Source of the DNA: Rhyacophila brunnea
Lineage: Eukaryota; Arthropoda; Insecta; Trichoptera; Rhyacophilidae
NCBI GenBank assembly: GCA_022495005.1
Contig: JAGYXB010001002.1
Location: forward strand, 1,798,001 to 1,862,000
Length of the DNA: 64,000 nucleotides
Reading direction: 5' to 3'
A program made the position numbers and the translations under genes. The notes beneath the pieces are model-generated. The model made no database searches, had not been told where the DNA came from, and saw nothing but the letters and a program-made list of their open reading frames with translations. Below, piece after piece: positions 54,807 to 64,000 of the stretch. Numbering within the stretch: position 1 is the stretch's first letter; the number at the start of each line of letters is the position of its first letter.

Positions 54807-57058
54807 CGCACCGTGAGTGTAAAACCAACGTATGTGCAAATTACATAGTTTGGAGATATAAGGGTTTGAAGTTTTCATTTGGTCAGGATAAATAGAGTTT
54901 CTAAAATAAAACCATAATATTTGGTGTATGTATACATTATGACATGTTCTTTTATTAATTTTATTTTTTTCATATAAATCCATCAAGATTACAAGTTTTA
55001 GCAGTTGCTATGGTTTTACACTTTCATGATGCATAGAAAATGTTGATATTTCGCAGTTACCTGAATTGCAGTAAAATTTTTATTGGGAACTTTGGTAATA
55101 CCATTATAATATAATATATTATATTATTATTAAATAAATCAAGAATGATATTTACCTATAATATTTTGATATTTTAAGCTTACTAACTATAGTTTATTAA
55201 AATAGATGCATACAATTTTAAACCAAAATAAAAATAGCAAATTACAATAATTGTATTGTTTTTATAATTAATTTTATCGACGTCAATTATTATCTGAATC
55301 TGTATTTAAATGTGTAGATGAAAGTTTTTTTTATAAAAATTGTGGTGTATTTCTGGTATCACTTTTGATGAACATAGGGAAATCAAGTCATTTAATTTTG
55401 CTTCCGTGATCCGAGGTGGTTTTATAAATGCTTTGTGTAGTGTAAGTTGTACTGATTGACGTCCGCCCTGACGTTTTCTAATATTTATTACATCAAACAC
55501 TTCTGTTTCATACTTATTTTTATAGAACAGGCAATAAGGATTGTTTTTCCTCACTTCAATAACGCAAATGTCTACCCAACTAACCTTTTAACTCTTTTTG
55601 TTGAGTTGAAAATTATTGCCCATTTCATTTGCTAACTTGTGAAAATCAAAAATCTCGTCAGTGCCAATTTCCAGTGAATCACTGGAATCCACTGTATTGG
55701 TATATAAATTGGACCTGACTTCAAGACTATTTTTTTGTTTCTCTATGCAAGAGTGTTATAGAGTCACACTCGTTCTAGGTGTGTCCTACGACCAAAAAGT
55801 TGTGTGTGATTTTTGGGATATTAAAATTCTGGACGGCGTATAAATACATTGCTGTAATAAATTTATTGTTATTCTGTCCGGCACAATTATCCGAATAAAA
55901 AATTACTTCCTTCCCAATTGATTGGTCTTCCAAAAATTTTACAACACAAGAACCAATTGCATTGGCCCCTTTGTTTGTAGTCCCTTCATGCTAAACAAAA
56001 CAGTAACCATTTTTATTATTAATGTATGTAAGATGGTAAAATTATAGGTTGAAAGCTTTCTTTACTGATATCTGGGCATTTGGTGTTGATAATACGGCCT
56101 GCAGATTATAGCAACATACTATTTATTCGTCTTTCGCCTTCTGTGTTCTCGATAATTGTTTATTTTTTTTGATGAATGTCATATATTATTTAACTTGAAT
56201 TATATTTTTCTCTTCGCTACTGCAATTTTTATATTTTTCACAAAAGTCACATAGGTCCTTGTTTGGTTGAAAAAAGCTTATATTATAATGGGTATTGTTC
56301 CTCTTGCAAACCAGCAGCATCCTTATCTATATCCAACATGGGTTCTTCAGCATCAGGAAATGTACTTGTCACATTTTTGAAAACTTGTAACATTACAAAA
56401 ACAAAAATATCATAGATCTGTTTGATATACTGTTGTGTTAATTGAAAGAGTTTATTATTGTAGGTGCATAAAATAAATACATAGGTACATAAGATAAGAT
56501 AATAATAAGTTTCATAACAATAATAATATTAAGGTTAGTTTTGTATATCATTTTAGTATAATATTTATCACAAAGTCTTACCTTTTTAGAAGTTTTTCAG
56601 CTTTTAAAGCTAATTCCACCATCATTCGAATCCTTAAACTCATATTTGATAAAAACAAAATACACTGCACTACATTACTTGAATCAAAGGAAACAATAAT
56701 GTGTTGTAGAATACGTCTGGATGCGTTATCAAAGTCTTAACACTGATCATTTCAATAATTGCCTGCTATCACAATAATAAAAACAATGCCACATTGCATT
56801 CACCAAAAGAATGCGTCTGATGCTCGGGTTTCACAATTAGTCATGGATAATCATTTGCAGATACTATGGTTTTACATTAGCAATGGAAGTAAATCTTTGT
56901 ATTGTAAAACCCAAATATCTGTCTTTTTTAATGAAAATTTTTAAGTTTGCAGTAACTTCAATTTTACATTATCAAGTTTATGACTTTTGCAGTTGTTTTG
57001 CATTTAAATCTCGAAATTGAAAAATTTGCACTTGCTATCGTTTTACACTCACGGTGCG
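54807..57058 (-). mobile_element. 2.25 kb element encoding a DUF7869-type DDE protein, 4-bp ACAT duplication
   Basis: CGCACCGTGAGTGTAAAACC opens at 54807 and its reverse complement closes at 57058, with ACAT outside each end (54803-54806, 57059-57062). A minus-strand DDE gene relic lies between. Subterminal GCTATGGTTTTACACT-like words recur near 55000 and 56860. It is the apparent parent of the 255-bp MITE at 42740-42994. A 4-bp duplication with a D/N-rich DDE protein would fit the Sola group among known superfamilies; that is a guess. Confidence 0.75.
55306..56380 (-). pseudogene. DUF7869-type DDE transposase-like pseudogene, copy 2
   Basis: On the minus strand the order is: acidic N-terminal debris (about 56300-56380), HEGTTNKGANAIGSCVVKFL, EVIFYSDNCAGQNNNKFITA (Asp of the DNCxGQN motif), MYLYAVQNFNIPKITHNFLV followed by VGHTxNECDSI, and a C-terminal frame (55554 to 55306) with INIRKRQGGRQSVQLTLHKA and LISLCSSKVIPEIHHNFY. 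The expected Trp before HEG is a TAG stop, and a stop also replaces the residue before NECDS. I take it as the element's own transposase gene from its position between the TIRs. The family is common in insect genomes; its catalytic role is inferred. Confidence 0.75.
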
Positions 57059-57062
57059 ACAT

Positions 57063-59391
57063 ATTTTGTACCTGAATATTCTACCAATGAGCCATTTCCG
57101 AAGTCACGTGATACCTCAGTCAGAGGCTACGAGTTATAAAGAAAGCGAGAGGCGGTGACGATTAGATAATGAGTTGTCACTTGGCACTTATCTCGAAACC
57201 GCAGGAAAAGGCAGTGTGACCCTGTCCTTATGCCACCCCGAGATTGTGTGCCGGCTGCAATTATTATAAATTTACATTCCTATTATGCTGTAATCGTCCT
57301 TATTAAAAATAAATGCTTTTCCGTCGCAAGTTCTTGTTTAATATCAGGTATACAATATTATGATACATACCTACTAAGTATTTTGTCCATCTTTTGTAGT
57401 GTAGGCATTATGGTATTCAAAATGGGTCTAAAACACTATTTATCATGGCAAAACATTCTGGCATATTGCTTTAGCCCCCTCGACAAAATTTCGCATCGGA
57501 AAATGTTATGCGAGGAAAATTCACGGTCGCAGCCTTGATCAAATAAAAACTAACGGCGCGCGAAAATACAACGAGGGGTTAACTCGAAAGAGACTTTTTT
57601 TTATATCGCTCCAGGTTAAGTTATATGAAACGAAAAAGTAAATTGGTCGAGCTTTTTCTTCTCTGACGCGAAAGCGGTGGAATGTCTTGTCATGTTCAAT
57701 CTGCCGTGTGAGAGAGTCAAAGACCGTCCTCTGATTCACGCAACTGTCAAAATAATAAATTATTTATGTAGGTACAGCTATTTTTGTGTTTTTAGTTTAT
57801 ATTTTTCTAACGTACGTACGATATATTGTGTGTGTTTTTATTTGTCAGATGTCTTCATTGGTCTTCAACATTTTATTTCACATGGTTATTTTGCCAGCAC
57901 CTATTCTAATACGTTATTTTTTTAATTTTCAGTTTCACACATCGTCTACTTAATCTGCAAACTGGCTAAGTTAATTTGGGAAAATTGTTCAGGAAGGAGA
58001 AAAAACTTAATAATTTAACTATCGAGCGGAATTTAACAATTCCGAAAATACACTTGGATTTTTTTTTACAAAGCTGCACTATAAATTAATATACTATTTT
58101 AGCTTCCTTTTTAAATATAAAGAAAATTTATATAAAGAACGGAGTTGTTCCATTTACGATATTGGAAATTTGGCACCTGCGGTTGATTTCAATTTTTGTG
58201 TGAGCATAGAAAACACGTTTTATAACAAAATGCCATCAAAATCTCATTTTTGGTCAAAAGTGCAGTTAGCTGATTTGCGGATTAAGCAGTCAAATTATTC
58301 TTTAATTTAGATAATGTACCATATATAATAATAATTATTAAGTATAGAATGTAAATTGTTCTCAAACAAGAACTTCTTGTCTGTCTACATGTTAAAACTG
58401 TGAACCAACCATCCCTTCCAGTGCAGATATAATATGCACTTTCGTTTTCAAATGAGAAACGCCCCCAAATTTTCTCATTTCATTTTACGCTGCGTTAATT
58501 TAGGTATTTTGAAGCTTTTTATAATAAAAGTATGTCTAAAACGATCAGGAGTGGTGTTAGAATTATTATTAGTAATCTTTTGGTTGATTGCGAAGAAGGG
58601 AAGATGTCGCATCTAAAGGAGAACCCCTTTAATATTATTTAAACATGCTCTAGCATGCGTTGCCACCACGACACTGAGAAGTCTTCTAGGTGAGACTACA
58701 GCGACTGATTTATTATTGTCGGACAGTTATAGTGATGAGCAGCCCATGGGTCGCATACAGTACCCGAGATGATTTTTTGCGATCCAGCAAGCATTTCTTT
58801 AATAAATATAAAGATTTAGAAAAATGAATAAGATTTTATTGCTTTGCAAAATAATCGATTAGAGTAATTAAACGAAATTATAATTATATAATAATACTAG
58901 CTGAATTACTCAGCTTCGCTCGAGGTCTCTTGAATGAATTTGTATTATCCCCAGTATTCATAAAAACTTCATTAGATATGTCAGAAAATAAAATTTTTAA
59001 TTTAAGGGAAAGCTTTGAACTGTTCTGTAAGAATGTCCTCACTCATGTTTTGCACAAAGACTGCATCCGACAGTGTCATGATAATAATTATATTGTTGAT
59101 AATTTTCAAGTGCACCACGTTTTTGTCACATGTGCCTATGTTTGGTATATATAAATACAGACTCCAAAAAGATTTAGTTAACCTATTTAATTATGTCCCC
59201 GTTAGAAGAAAAGTTTATTATCACTGATATTATATAGTAGCTAAGAAATAAATTAAATTAAAATAAGAACGACATTGTTACAATATTATGAGAATATAGT
59301 TTTATTATTTACAATTTTACTTATGTAATATAATATTATAGTAGATATTGTTGGTATATTGATTAATAATAATATAAAATTATCATAAGTA
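57063..59391. other. Intergenic stretch, little recognised
   Basis: A minus-strand TGGCTCATTGGTAGAATATT near 57070-57090 resembles a tRNA D-arm. CTAGCTGAATTACTCAGCTT near 58896-58916 is a phrase common at retroelement ends. No gene was found; frames of 60-102 codons here show no family signature. Confidence 0.4.
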
Positions 59392-59563
59392 CAGACCTAC
59401 AAACTTATCTGTAGAATGGCCAAAAATGGAACGACGAACTACCATAGGACGCCATTTTAAAAATGTTATTCGAATGTCAGATTTTGTCCAGTTACGAGTC
59501 TTCATTGGGTAGTTTTCGACAGTGGCTCCCCCATTCCATTCTTCAGATAAGTTTGTAGGTCTG
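59392..59563. mobile_element. 172-bp TA-flanked MITE
   Basis: CAGACCTACAAACTTATCTG at the left and its exact reverse complement at the right, continuing with AGAATGG on both sides; TA lies outside each end (59390-59391, 59564-59565). Confidence 0.8.
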
Positions 59564-59565
59564 TA

Positions 59566-60298
59566 AGTCAGTATATAATTCAACTAAAGGAATGGTAAAT
59601 TAAATAAAATAAACGTGAATAGGTACTTTATTTAAAACATAAAAATAACGTTTTAAATTTGACAAGGAGTAGCAGTGAAGGTAACAATAATATGCTATTT
59701 CATTATAATTAGGTTCAAAATATAAAAACAGTACTTGTATTTTTTACTTTAGTAGATTTTTTTTGTATAAATAACCATACCCTTGATTTTACTTTTACGT
59801 ACATTAGTAGATTACACAGGTTTTAGATGGTTTAAAATGTTTGATATTTTTTTTTCTTATCACGGGTTTTTGTTTATTTCATCAAAAAAAAACTCATTTA
59901 AAAGTCATCGTTTCGTACCATAAAGGAGTTTGATAAATTTGTAGCGAAAATCATTTTCCTAACCTCATTATCTGATAAAATAATGTCGACTTATTATATT
60001 CTCTTTAAGATCGGAAATTTAATTCAACGGAAGACTTCGCAAGAAAAGATTCTTGAGATATTCTATTTTTCGCCAATTTAATTTTTAAAAGAAAAAAAAT
60101 ATCGATTACCAAAAAGGCTGGAGTAAGTAAATACAACTTTATGATCATAGAATCTTTACAATACTTACATACCGTCGGTCTAATATAAAAATCTTCTATG
60201 CCTGGTTTTGCTGAGTTTGACTTAAATTAGGAATGTCGAAATAATCGTAAAAAAATCGCTTCATAAAATTGTGGTATTAAATTCTATTACTTTCAACT
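59566..60298. other. Intergenic stretch, nothing recognised
   Basis: AT-rich, gene-free. Confidence 0.5.
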
Positions 60299-60450
60299 AG
60301 AGCTGGGTTTCGGGAATTTCCCGACGGGAATTCTCGAGAAATTTTCGAGATTTTCAATCCCGAATCTCGAGAATTGAAATTTTTAACATTTCGGGAAATC
60401 CCGTCTCCCGTCGAAATCTTTTCTCAGGATTCGGGATTTCTTTATTATGA
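60299..60450. mobile_element. One end of a TCGGGA/CTCGAG-rich element
   Basis: AGAGCTGGGTTTCGGGAATT is followed by many inverted words (TCGGGAATTTCCCGA, TCTCGAGAA, TTTCGAGA, CCCGAATCTCGAGAA). The style matches hAT-type ends beginning CAGAGCTGGG, but the opposite end was not found; a lone ATCTCGAGAATTC occurs at 60764. Confidence 0.45.
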
Positions 60451-60975
60451 AATATTAATTGAAAAAAAAAACGATTTTCTATATGTAAAAAGTGGCCAGA
60501 AAAAACAAATCGTTCAAAGACTGATCGGGGCAAAATGAGCGCAATTTTTGCAACATCAGGGAATTTTGTGTCTCAAAAGCGTACGCGATTGTCCGTGTCT
60601 TTTGAAATTCCATTTTAATAAGTAATGTTTTGAATTACTTTTGTTTTCCTATTTCTATTTTGTTTGTATTCTTACACAAATAAAAAAAATCGTATTTTTT
60701 TGGAATTTGTCTGACTTTACACTGATTTTAGGATTTTTACAGGTTTTTTTAAATTTCCCTATATCTCGAGAATTCTTTTGAATTGAAAAAAATAAAATAT
60801 ATATTAAAAAGTTCACTCAGTATAAAAAGAATGAAATACTTAAACGGCCATTTAAGTTTTTATAGATACTACAGACAGATAAGAAATGAATTTGAAAGGC
60901 TGTCTTTTAATAGTCTTATAATATTATTTTGCTTTTGCCTCCATTATGCGCTACGTTACCATCATACCCTTCAAT
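60451..60975. other. Intergenic stretch, nothing recognised
   Basis: AT-rich. It ends in the target duplication CCCTTCAA (60968-60975). Confidence 0.5.
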
Positions 60976-61550
60976 AGTGACGTCCCTAGACAATATGCCG
61001 CCCCATTTTTTATCATCCTTGAATGACTCAAATATCAAAGAAATGTGTTGTATGGATACATTACTTACAAAATATAATTACCACTAAATCTAATTTTATT
61101 TAAATGCCATCTCTGCTTCAATAGACAATATTGCGAGTCCATGGTTTTAGATGCATTTAAAAATACACCTGATAACTTCAAAAACTCGCGAGTGACTGGC
61201 AAAAATATCTTTGGATATATTTAAAATTAGGTAAATATTTACCTACCTATAATTCAAATATAATTCGAAAATTTGCACTTGTCATTGCTGGTCATCAAGG
61301 ACTACGGAAGTAAACTAGACATCGCAAACCTGACAAAAAAAATACAGTCCTGTTAAACCTTTTATGTTAATTAATAAATTTTCTTTTCAACCAGTGAGTT
61401 GATTTTTTGAATGGAAAGATATTTCCGTTATTACTAAGTTTTGGTAGCTATTTCTACGTATACCTAATGAGTCTCCTCAATTTGCCGCCCTTCGAATAAC
61501 TGCCGCCCCCAAGCGACGCTCAATCTGCCTACCCCCACGGGATGTCACTG
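60976..61550 (-). mobile_element. hAT-like non-autonomous element, copy 2, with perfect 8-bp target duplication
   Basis: TAGTGACGTCCCTAGA at the left and CCCCCACGGGATGTCACTG at the right, with CCCTTCAA exactly outside both ends (60968-60975, 61551-61558). It is the same family as 26106-27685 in opposite orientation, without the piggyBac insertion. Confidence 0.9.
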
Positions 61551-61739
61551 CCCTTCAAGCAGAAGTATACCGTGGAATAATGAATATTAGACGCCAGTTT
61601 TATTGTGAGTATCCTAAGAGTAACACACCCAAAACTTTTGATGACATGCACTAAAATGTGCGTAATTTATAGTTTATTACAGGATTTTATGGCAAAATTT
61701 CCCAAATATTATTAATTGTCTGACGTGGCGAGCAGATTT

Positions 61740-62212
61740 TTAAGGGGGAAAAATGAAAAAAAGTTTAAAAATTACAATTGGGTTCTATTTTTAACCATGT
61801 TTATAGCCGAAGGGATATATTTTATTCTTTGAATATTTTTTTCCTCATTTTCAAAGAGATCGTGGTAGCATTTAAAGCATGCTTCCTTCATAATAATATA
61901 TTCCCCATCACTGAACGGGTTTCAACATCATTTTAGCGATCATGTTTGAGACAAAATAACAAGCAATATTATATTCTTATTTTTAATTGCCCGATCAATA
62001 AATTATTTTTATTCGTAATTAATTTTCTCAAGGAGTGATTTATGATTTGTGTAACTAGCTCAAAAATATATAGATGTCCGTAAAGATGAAATATAAACGA
62101 AGAGTCCGGATATACTATGCATAACAATATTGAATTTATAAATAGTTCACGTAGCAGCTAAATTTTCGTACGTTCCACTTCTAGCACGCGTGCCATAGGT
62201 CCGCCAACCCTG
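61740..62212 (-). pseudogene. hAT transposase N-terminal remnant with one transposon end
   Basis: The minus strand from 62212 opens CAGGGTTGGCGGACC, a hAT-type end, followed by GGCACGCGTGCTAGAAG. Between about 61960 and 61780 it reads NMIAKMMLKPV and, after a frameshift, SDGEYI then KEACFKCYHDLFENEEKNIQ. This fits the xKPFSDGEYIKxC region of hAT transposases. The other end and the catalytic region are missing. Confidence 0.55.
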
Positions 62213-62439
62213 GGCTATAATATTATTAAATCAAGCCTCGGTTAGAAGCGATATTCTCGATTACCGTAAGACGCCGTAAACTTTTTGAAAGCTGACAATA
62301 TTTCCATTGTAGAAACCAAGTGGAAATGGTTGATCGGTCCAACTGAGGGTCAGACCGAATTGAAAAGCTCTTGCCTTTCAATCAACATAATAAAAAGATA
62401 CGCTATGCTTATGACTAATCAATGTTTGAAATATCTGTA
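62213..62439. other. Short intergenic spacer
   Basis: Nothing recognised. The last bases ATATCTGTA also flank the right end of composite copy 1. Confidence 0.5.
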
Positions 62440-64000
62440 CCTCAGAGGCAGACGGATGCAACTCCATTTTTGGGGAAAATGATTTTTTTTAAGAATCGTC
62501 ATGCTAAAGGCTTTATTTATTAGAGGCAGAGAGATGGAAGTCCTATTCCAAGATATGCATAGAATAAAGATGCAAGTGCCATACCTACCTTAGAGGCAGA
62601 AGGATGCAAATCCAATAATCCACTATGATAAAATTCTCTCAAACCGTCTGCAATATATACTAGACGAGAACCAGCCAGGAAAACGAGCTTTAGAGGAGGA
62701 TACAGCACTATGGACCATTATCCAAGTCATCAGAGAAATCAGAGCGGTAACAGGAATACAAGCTGCCGCTATCCATGGGTTTTATAGACTATGAGAAAGG
62801 GTTCGATTCCATAAAGAAATTTTCAATACTCGATGCACTCAGAAATCAAGGAATCCCCGGGCGGTATATAAATATTGTCAATAATATATACAGTAGCGCA
62901 ACAACATCTCCATAAACCATCGCGCATTTTCTATCAGCAAAGGAGTCCGACAAGGTGATACAATCTCACCTAAACTATTTACAGCTACACTTAATTTAGA
63001 GAACTTGACTGGAATGACGCGGACCCCATAAATGGAGAATACGTGAGTCATCTGCGCTTTCCCGATGACAATAAATAGTAGTTTGCAAGACTCAGAAGAC
63101 CTCCAAAGCAGAATGCAGGAACTCGCTGGAGTAAGCAACAAAATAGGCTTGAAAATAAATGTGTCAAAGAAGAAAGTCATGTTCAACTGCTTTGCGGGCC
63201 AAAAAGAGATCCTCATCAATGGCATTCAGCTCGAACAGGTGAAAAACTACATCTATCTGGCACAACAAGTGTGCACATAGATGTGTGTATATTTGATGAA
63301 ATTGTTCACAGAGTAAAGCTAGGCTGGAGTGCTTTTGGCCGCCTGAATAATTTCTTCAAAAATGACCTCCCACTGTGCCTAAAGTGCAAAGTGTTCAACC
63401 AGTGTGTATTTCCCGTAATCATATGCGTGTGAAACATGGACCCTAAGTAAAATAGAGATCCAGAAACTTAGAGTAGCACAACGTGGAATGGAAAGGTGCA
63501 TGCTGGGCATAACGCAAACGGACAAAAAGAAGAATGAGTGGATAAGGGAACAGACAAGGATTAATGATGTGATAGAGTTTGCTAAAAACCTCAAATGGAA
63601 ATGGGCTGGACACATAGGTCGAAGAAAGAACAATCGTTGGACAAATTTATTCATCTAGTGGTATCCAAGAGGTACAAAACATCCGCAAGGTAAATCTAGA
63701 GGCCGCTGGATCGATGAAATGATAAAGTTCTGCGGAAAAACTTGCCAACGCAACGCACAGGGACGAGAGAAGTGGAATCAGCTTGGAGATTAGCGAGGCC
63801 TTCATCCAGCAATGAATAGATTCAGGCTGGTGATGATGATGAATACATAATAAAATTTAAAAAAAATGTGTTTTGCTTTGTTATATTTATACCTATAAAT
63901 TTTTTTAACTTATAATTTGTTTTATTTTGGCTAGGTAATTAAGATACAAATCCACATTTAACAAAATATCTTTAGAGGCAGAAGGATGCAAATCCACACT
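62440..64000 (+). mobile_element. Composite element: TIR transposon ends around an RTE-like LINE fragment, copy 2 (runs off window)
   Basis: It starts with CCTCAGAGGCAGACGGATGC at 62440, preceded by TA. Related AGAGGCAGANGGATGCAANT units lie at 62521, 62592 and 63972. It matches copy 1 in reverse, base for base in long stretches, and the window ends where copy 1 still has 220 bp of sequence before its outer end. Confidence 0.85.
62625..63850 (+). pseudogene. RTE-like LINE reverse transcriptase to C-terminus, copy 2
   Basis: It begins KILSNRLQYILDENQPGKRA (RT fingers) at about 62630, then FSISKGVRQGDTISPKLFTA, VSNKIGLKINVSKKKVMFNC, EILINGIQLEQVKNYIYLAQ, LRVAQRGMERCMLGITQTDK, FAKNLKWKWAGHIGRRKNNR and RGRWIDEMIKFCGKTCQRNA. 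It ends in a TGGTGATGATGATGAA simple repeat at 63829-63844. Frameshifts (for example where YADD should follow HLRF, near 63055) and stops make it inactive. The endonuclease half is absent. Confidence 0.9.

Noticed and set aside
57677..57925. 82-codon frame and its neighbours at 57230-57925 as genes
   Set aside because: No domain, no plausible splice partners; composition is like the flanking non-coding DNA.
59383..59583. 66-codon minus-strand frame as a small protein
   Set aside because: It runs through a 172-bp MITE from end to end; the peptide is a translation of the inverted repeats.

Overview
The window is AT-rich animal nuclear DNA, most likely from an insect. It has spliced genes with GT-AG introns, very long introns, dense transposon relics and tRNA-derived SINEs. 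The words AATATTAT and TAGGTACCTA recur throughout, which suggests a hemipteran of the aphid group; that placement is inference. No bacterial-style operons, CRISPR arrays or intact tRNA/rRNA genes were seen.

Two host genes are well supported, both on the plus strand. From the left edge to 12656 lies the 3' part of a class-6 POU homeobox gene (pdm3 / POU6F type): five visible coding exons give 220 C-terminal residues with the POU-specific domain and homeodomain. From 28186 to 38511 lies a complete six-exon CHMP2B gene (ESCRT-III subunit), predicted at 211 residues, in which every splice junction keeps phase.

The rest is mostly a transposon graveyard. The intergenic block 12.7-28.2 kb holds, in order, a Harbinger relic, short inverted-repeat elements, a 2.1 kb TA-flanked element with a LINE fragment inside, a nearly full-length mariner relic, a relic of a DUF7869-type DDE protein, and a hAT-like element (perfect 8-bp target duplication) that was itself hit by a piggyBac-like element at TTAA. 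CHMP2B introns 1 and 3 are packed with nested MITEs, a SINE with target duplications, LINE debris and a minisatellite. Downstream of 38.5 kb no further host gene was found. That region contains hAT-like elements, a 2.25 kb element carrying a DUF7869-type DDE gene relic together with its 255-bp deletion derivative 12 kb away, a 306-bp foldback, and two inverted copies (44.8-46.4 kb and 62.4-64.0 kb) of a composite element in which an RTE-like LINE fragment sits between the ends of a TIR element.

The most interesting material is (1) the DUF7869 element and MITE pair sharing termini with 4-bp target duplications, (2) the composite LINE-in-TIR element that seems to have multiplied as one unit, and (3) several insertions whose order can be reconstructed from nested target duplications. 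All coordinates and alignments were made by eye; none has been checked against a database.
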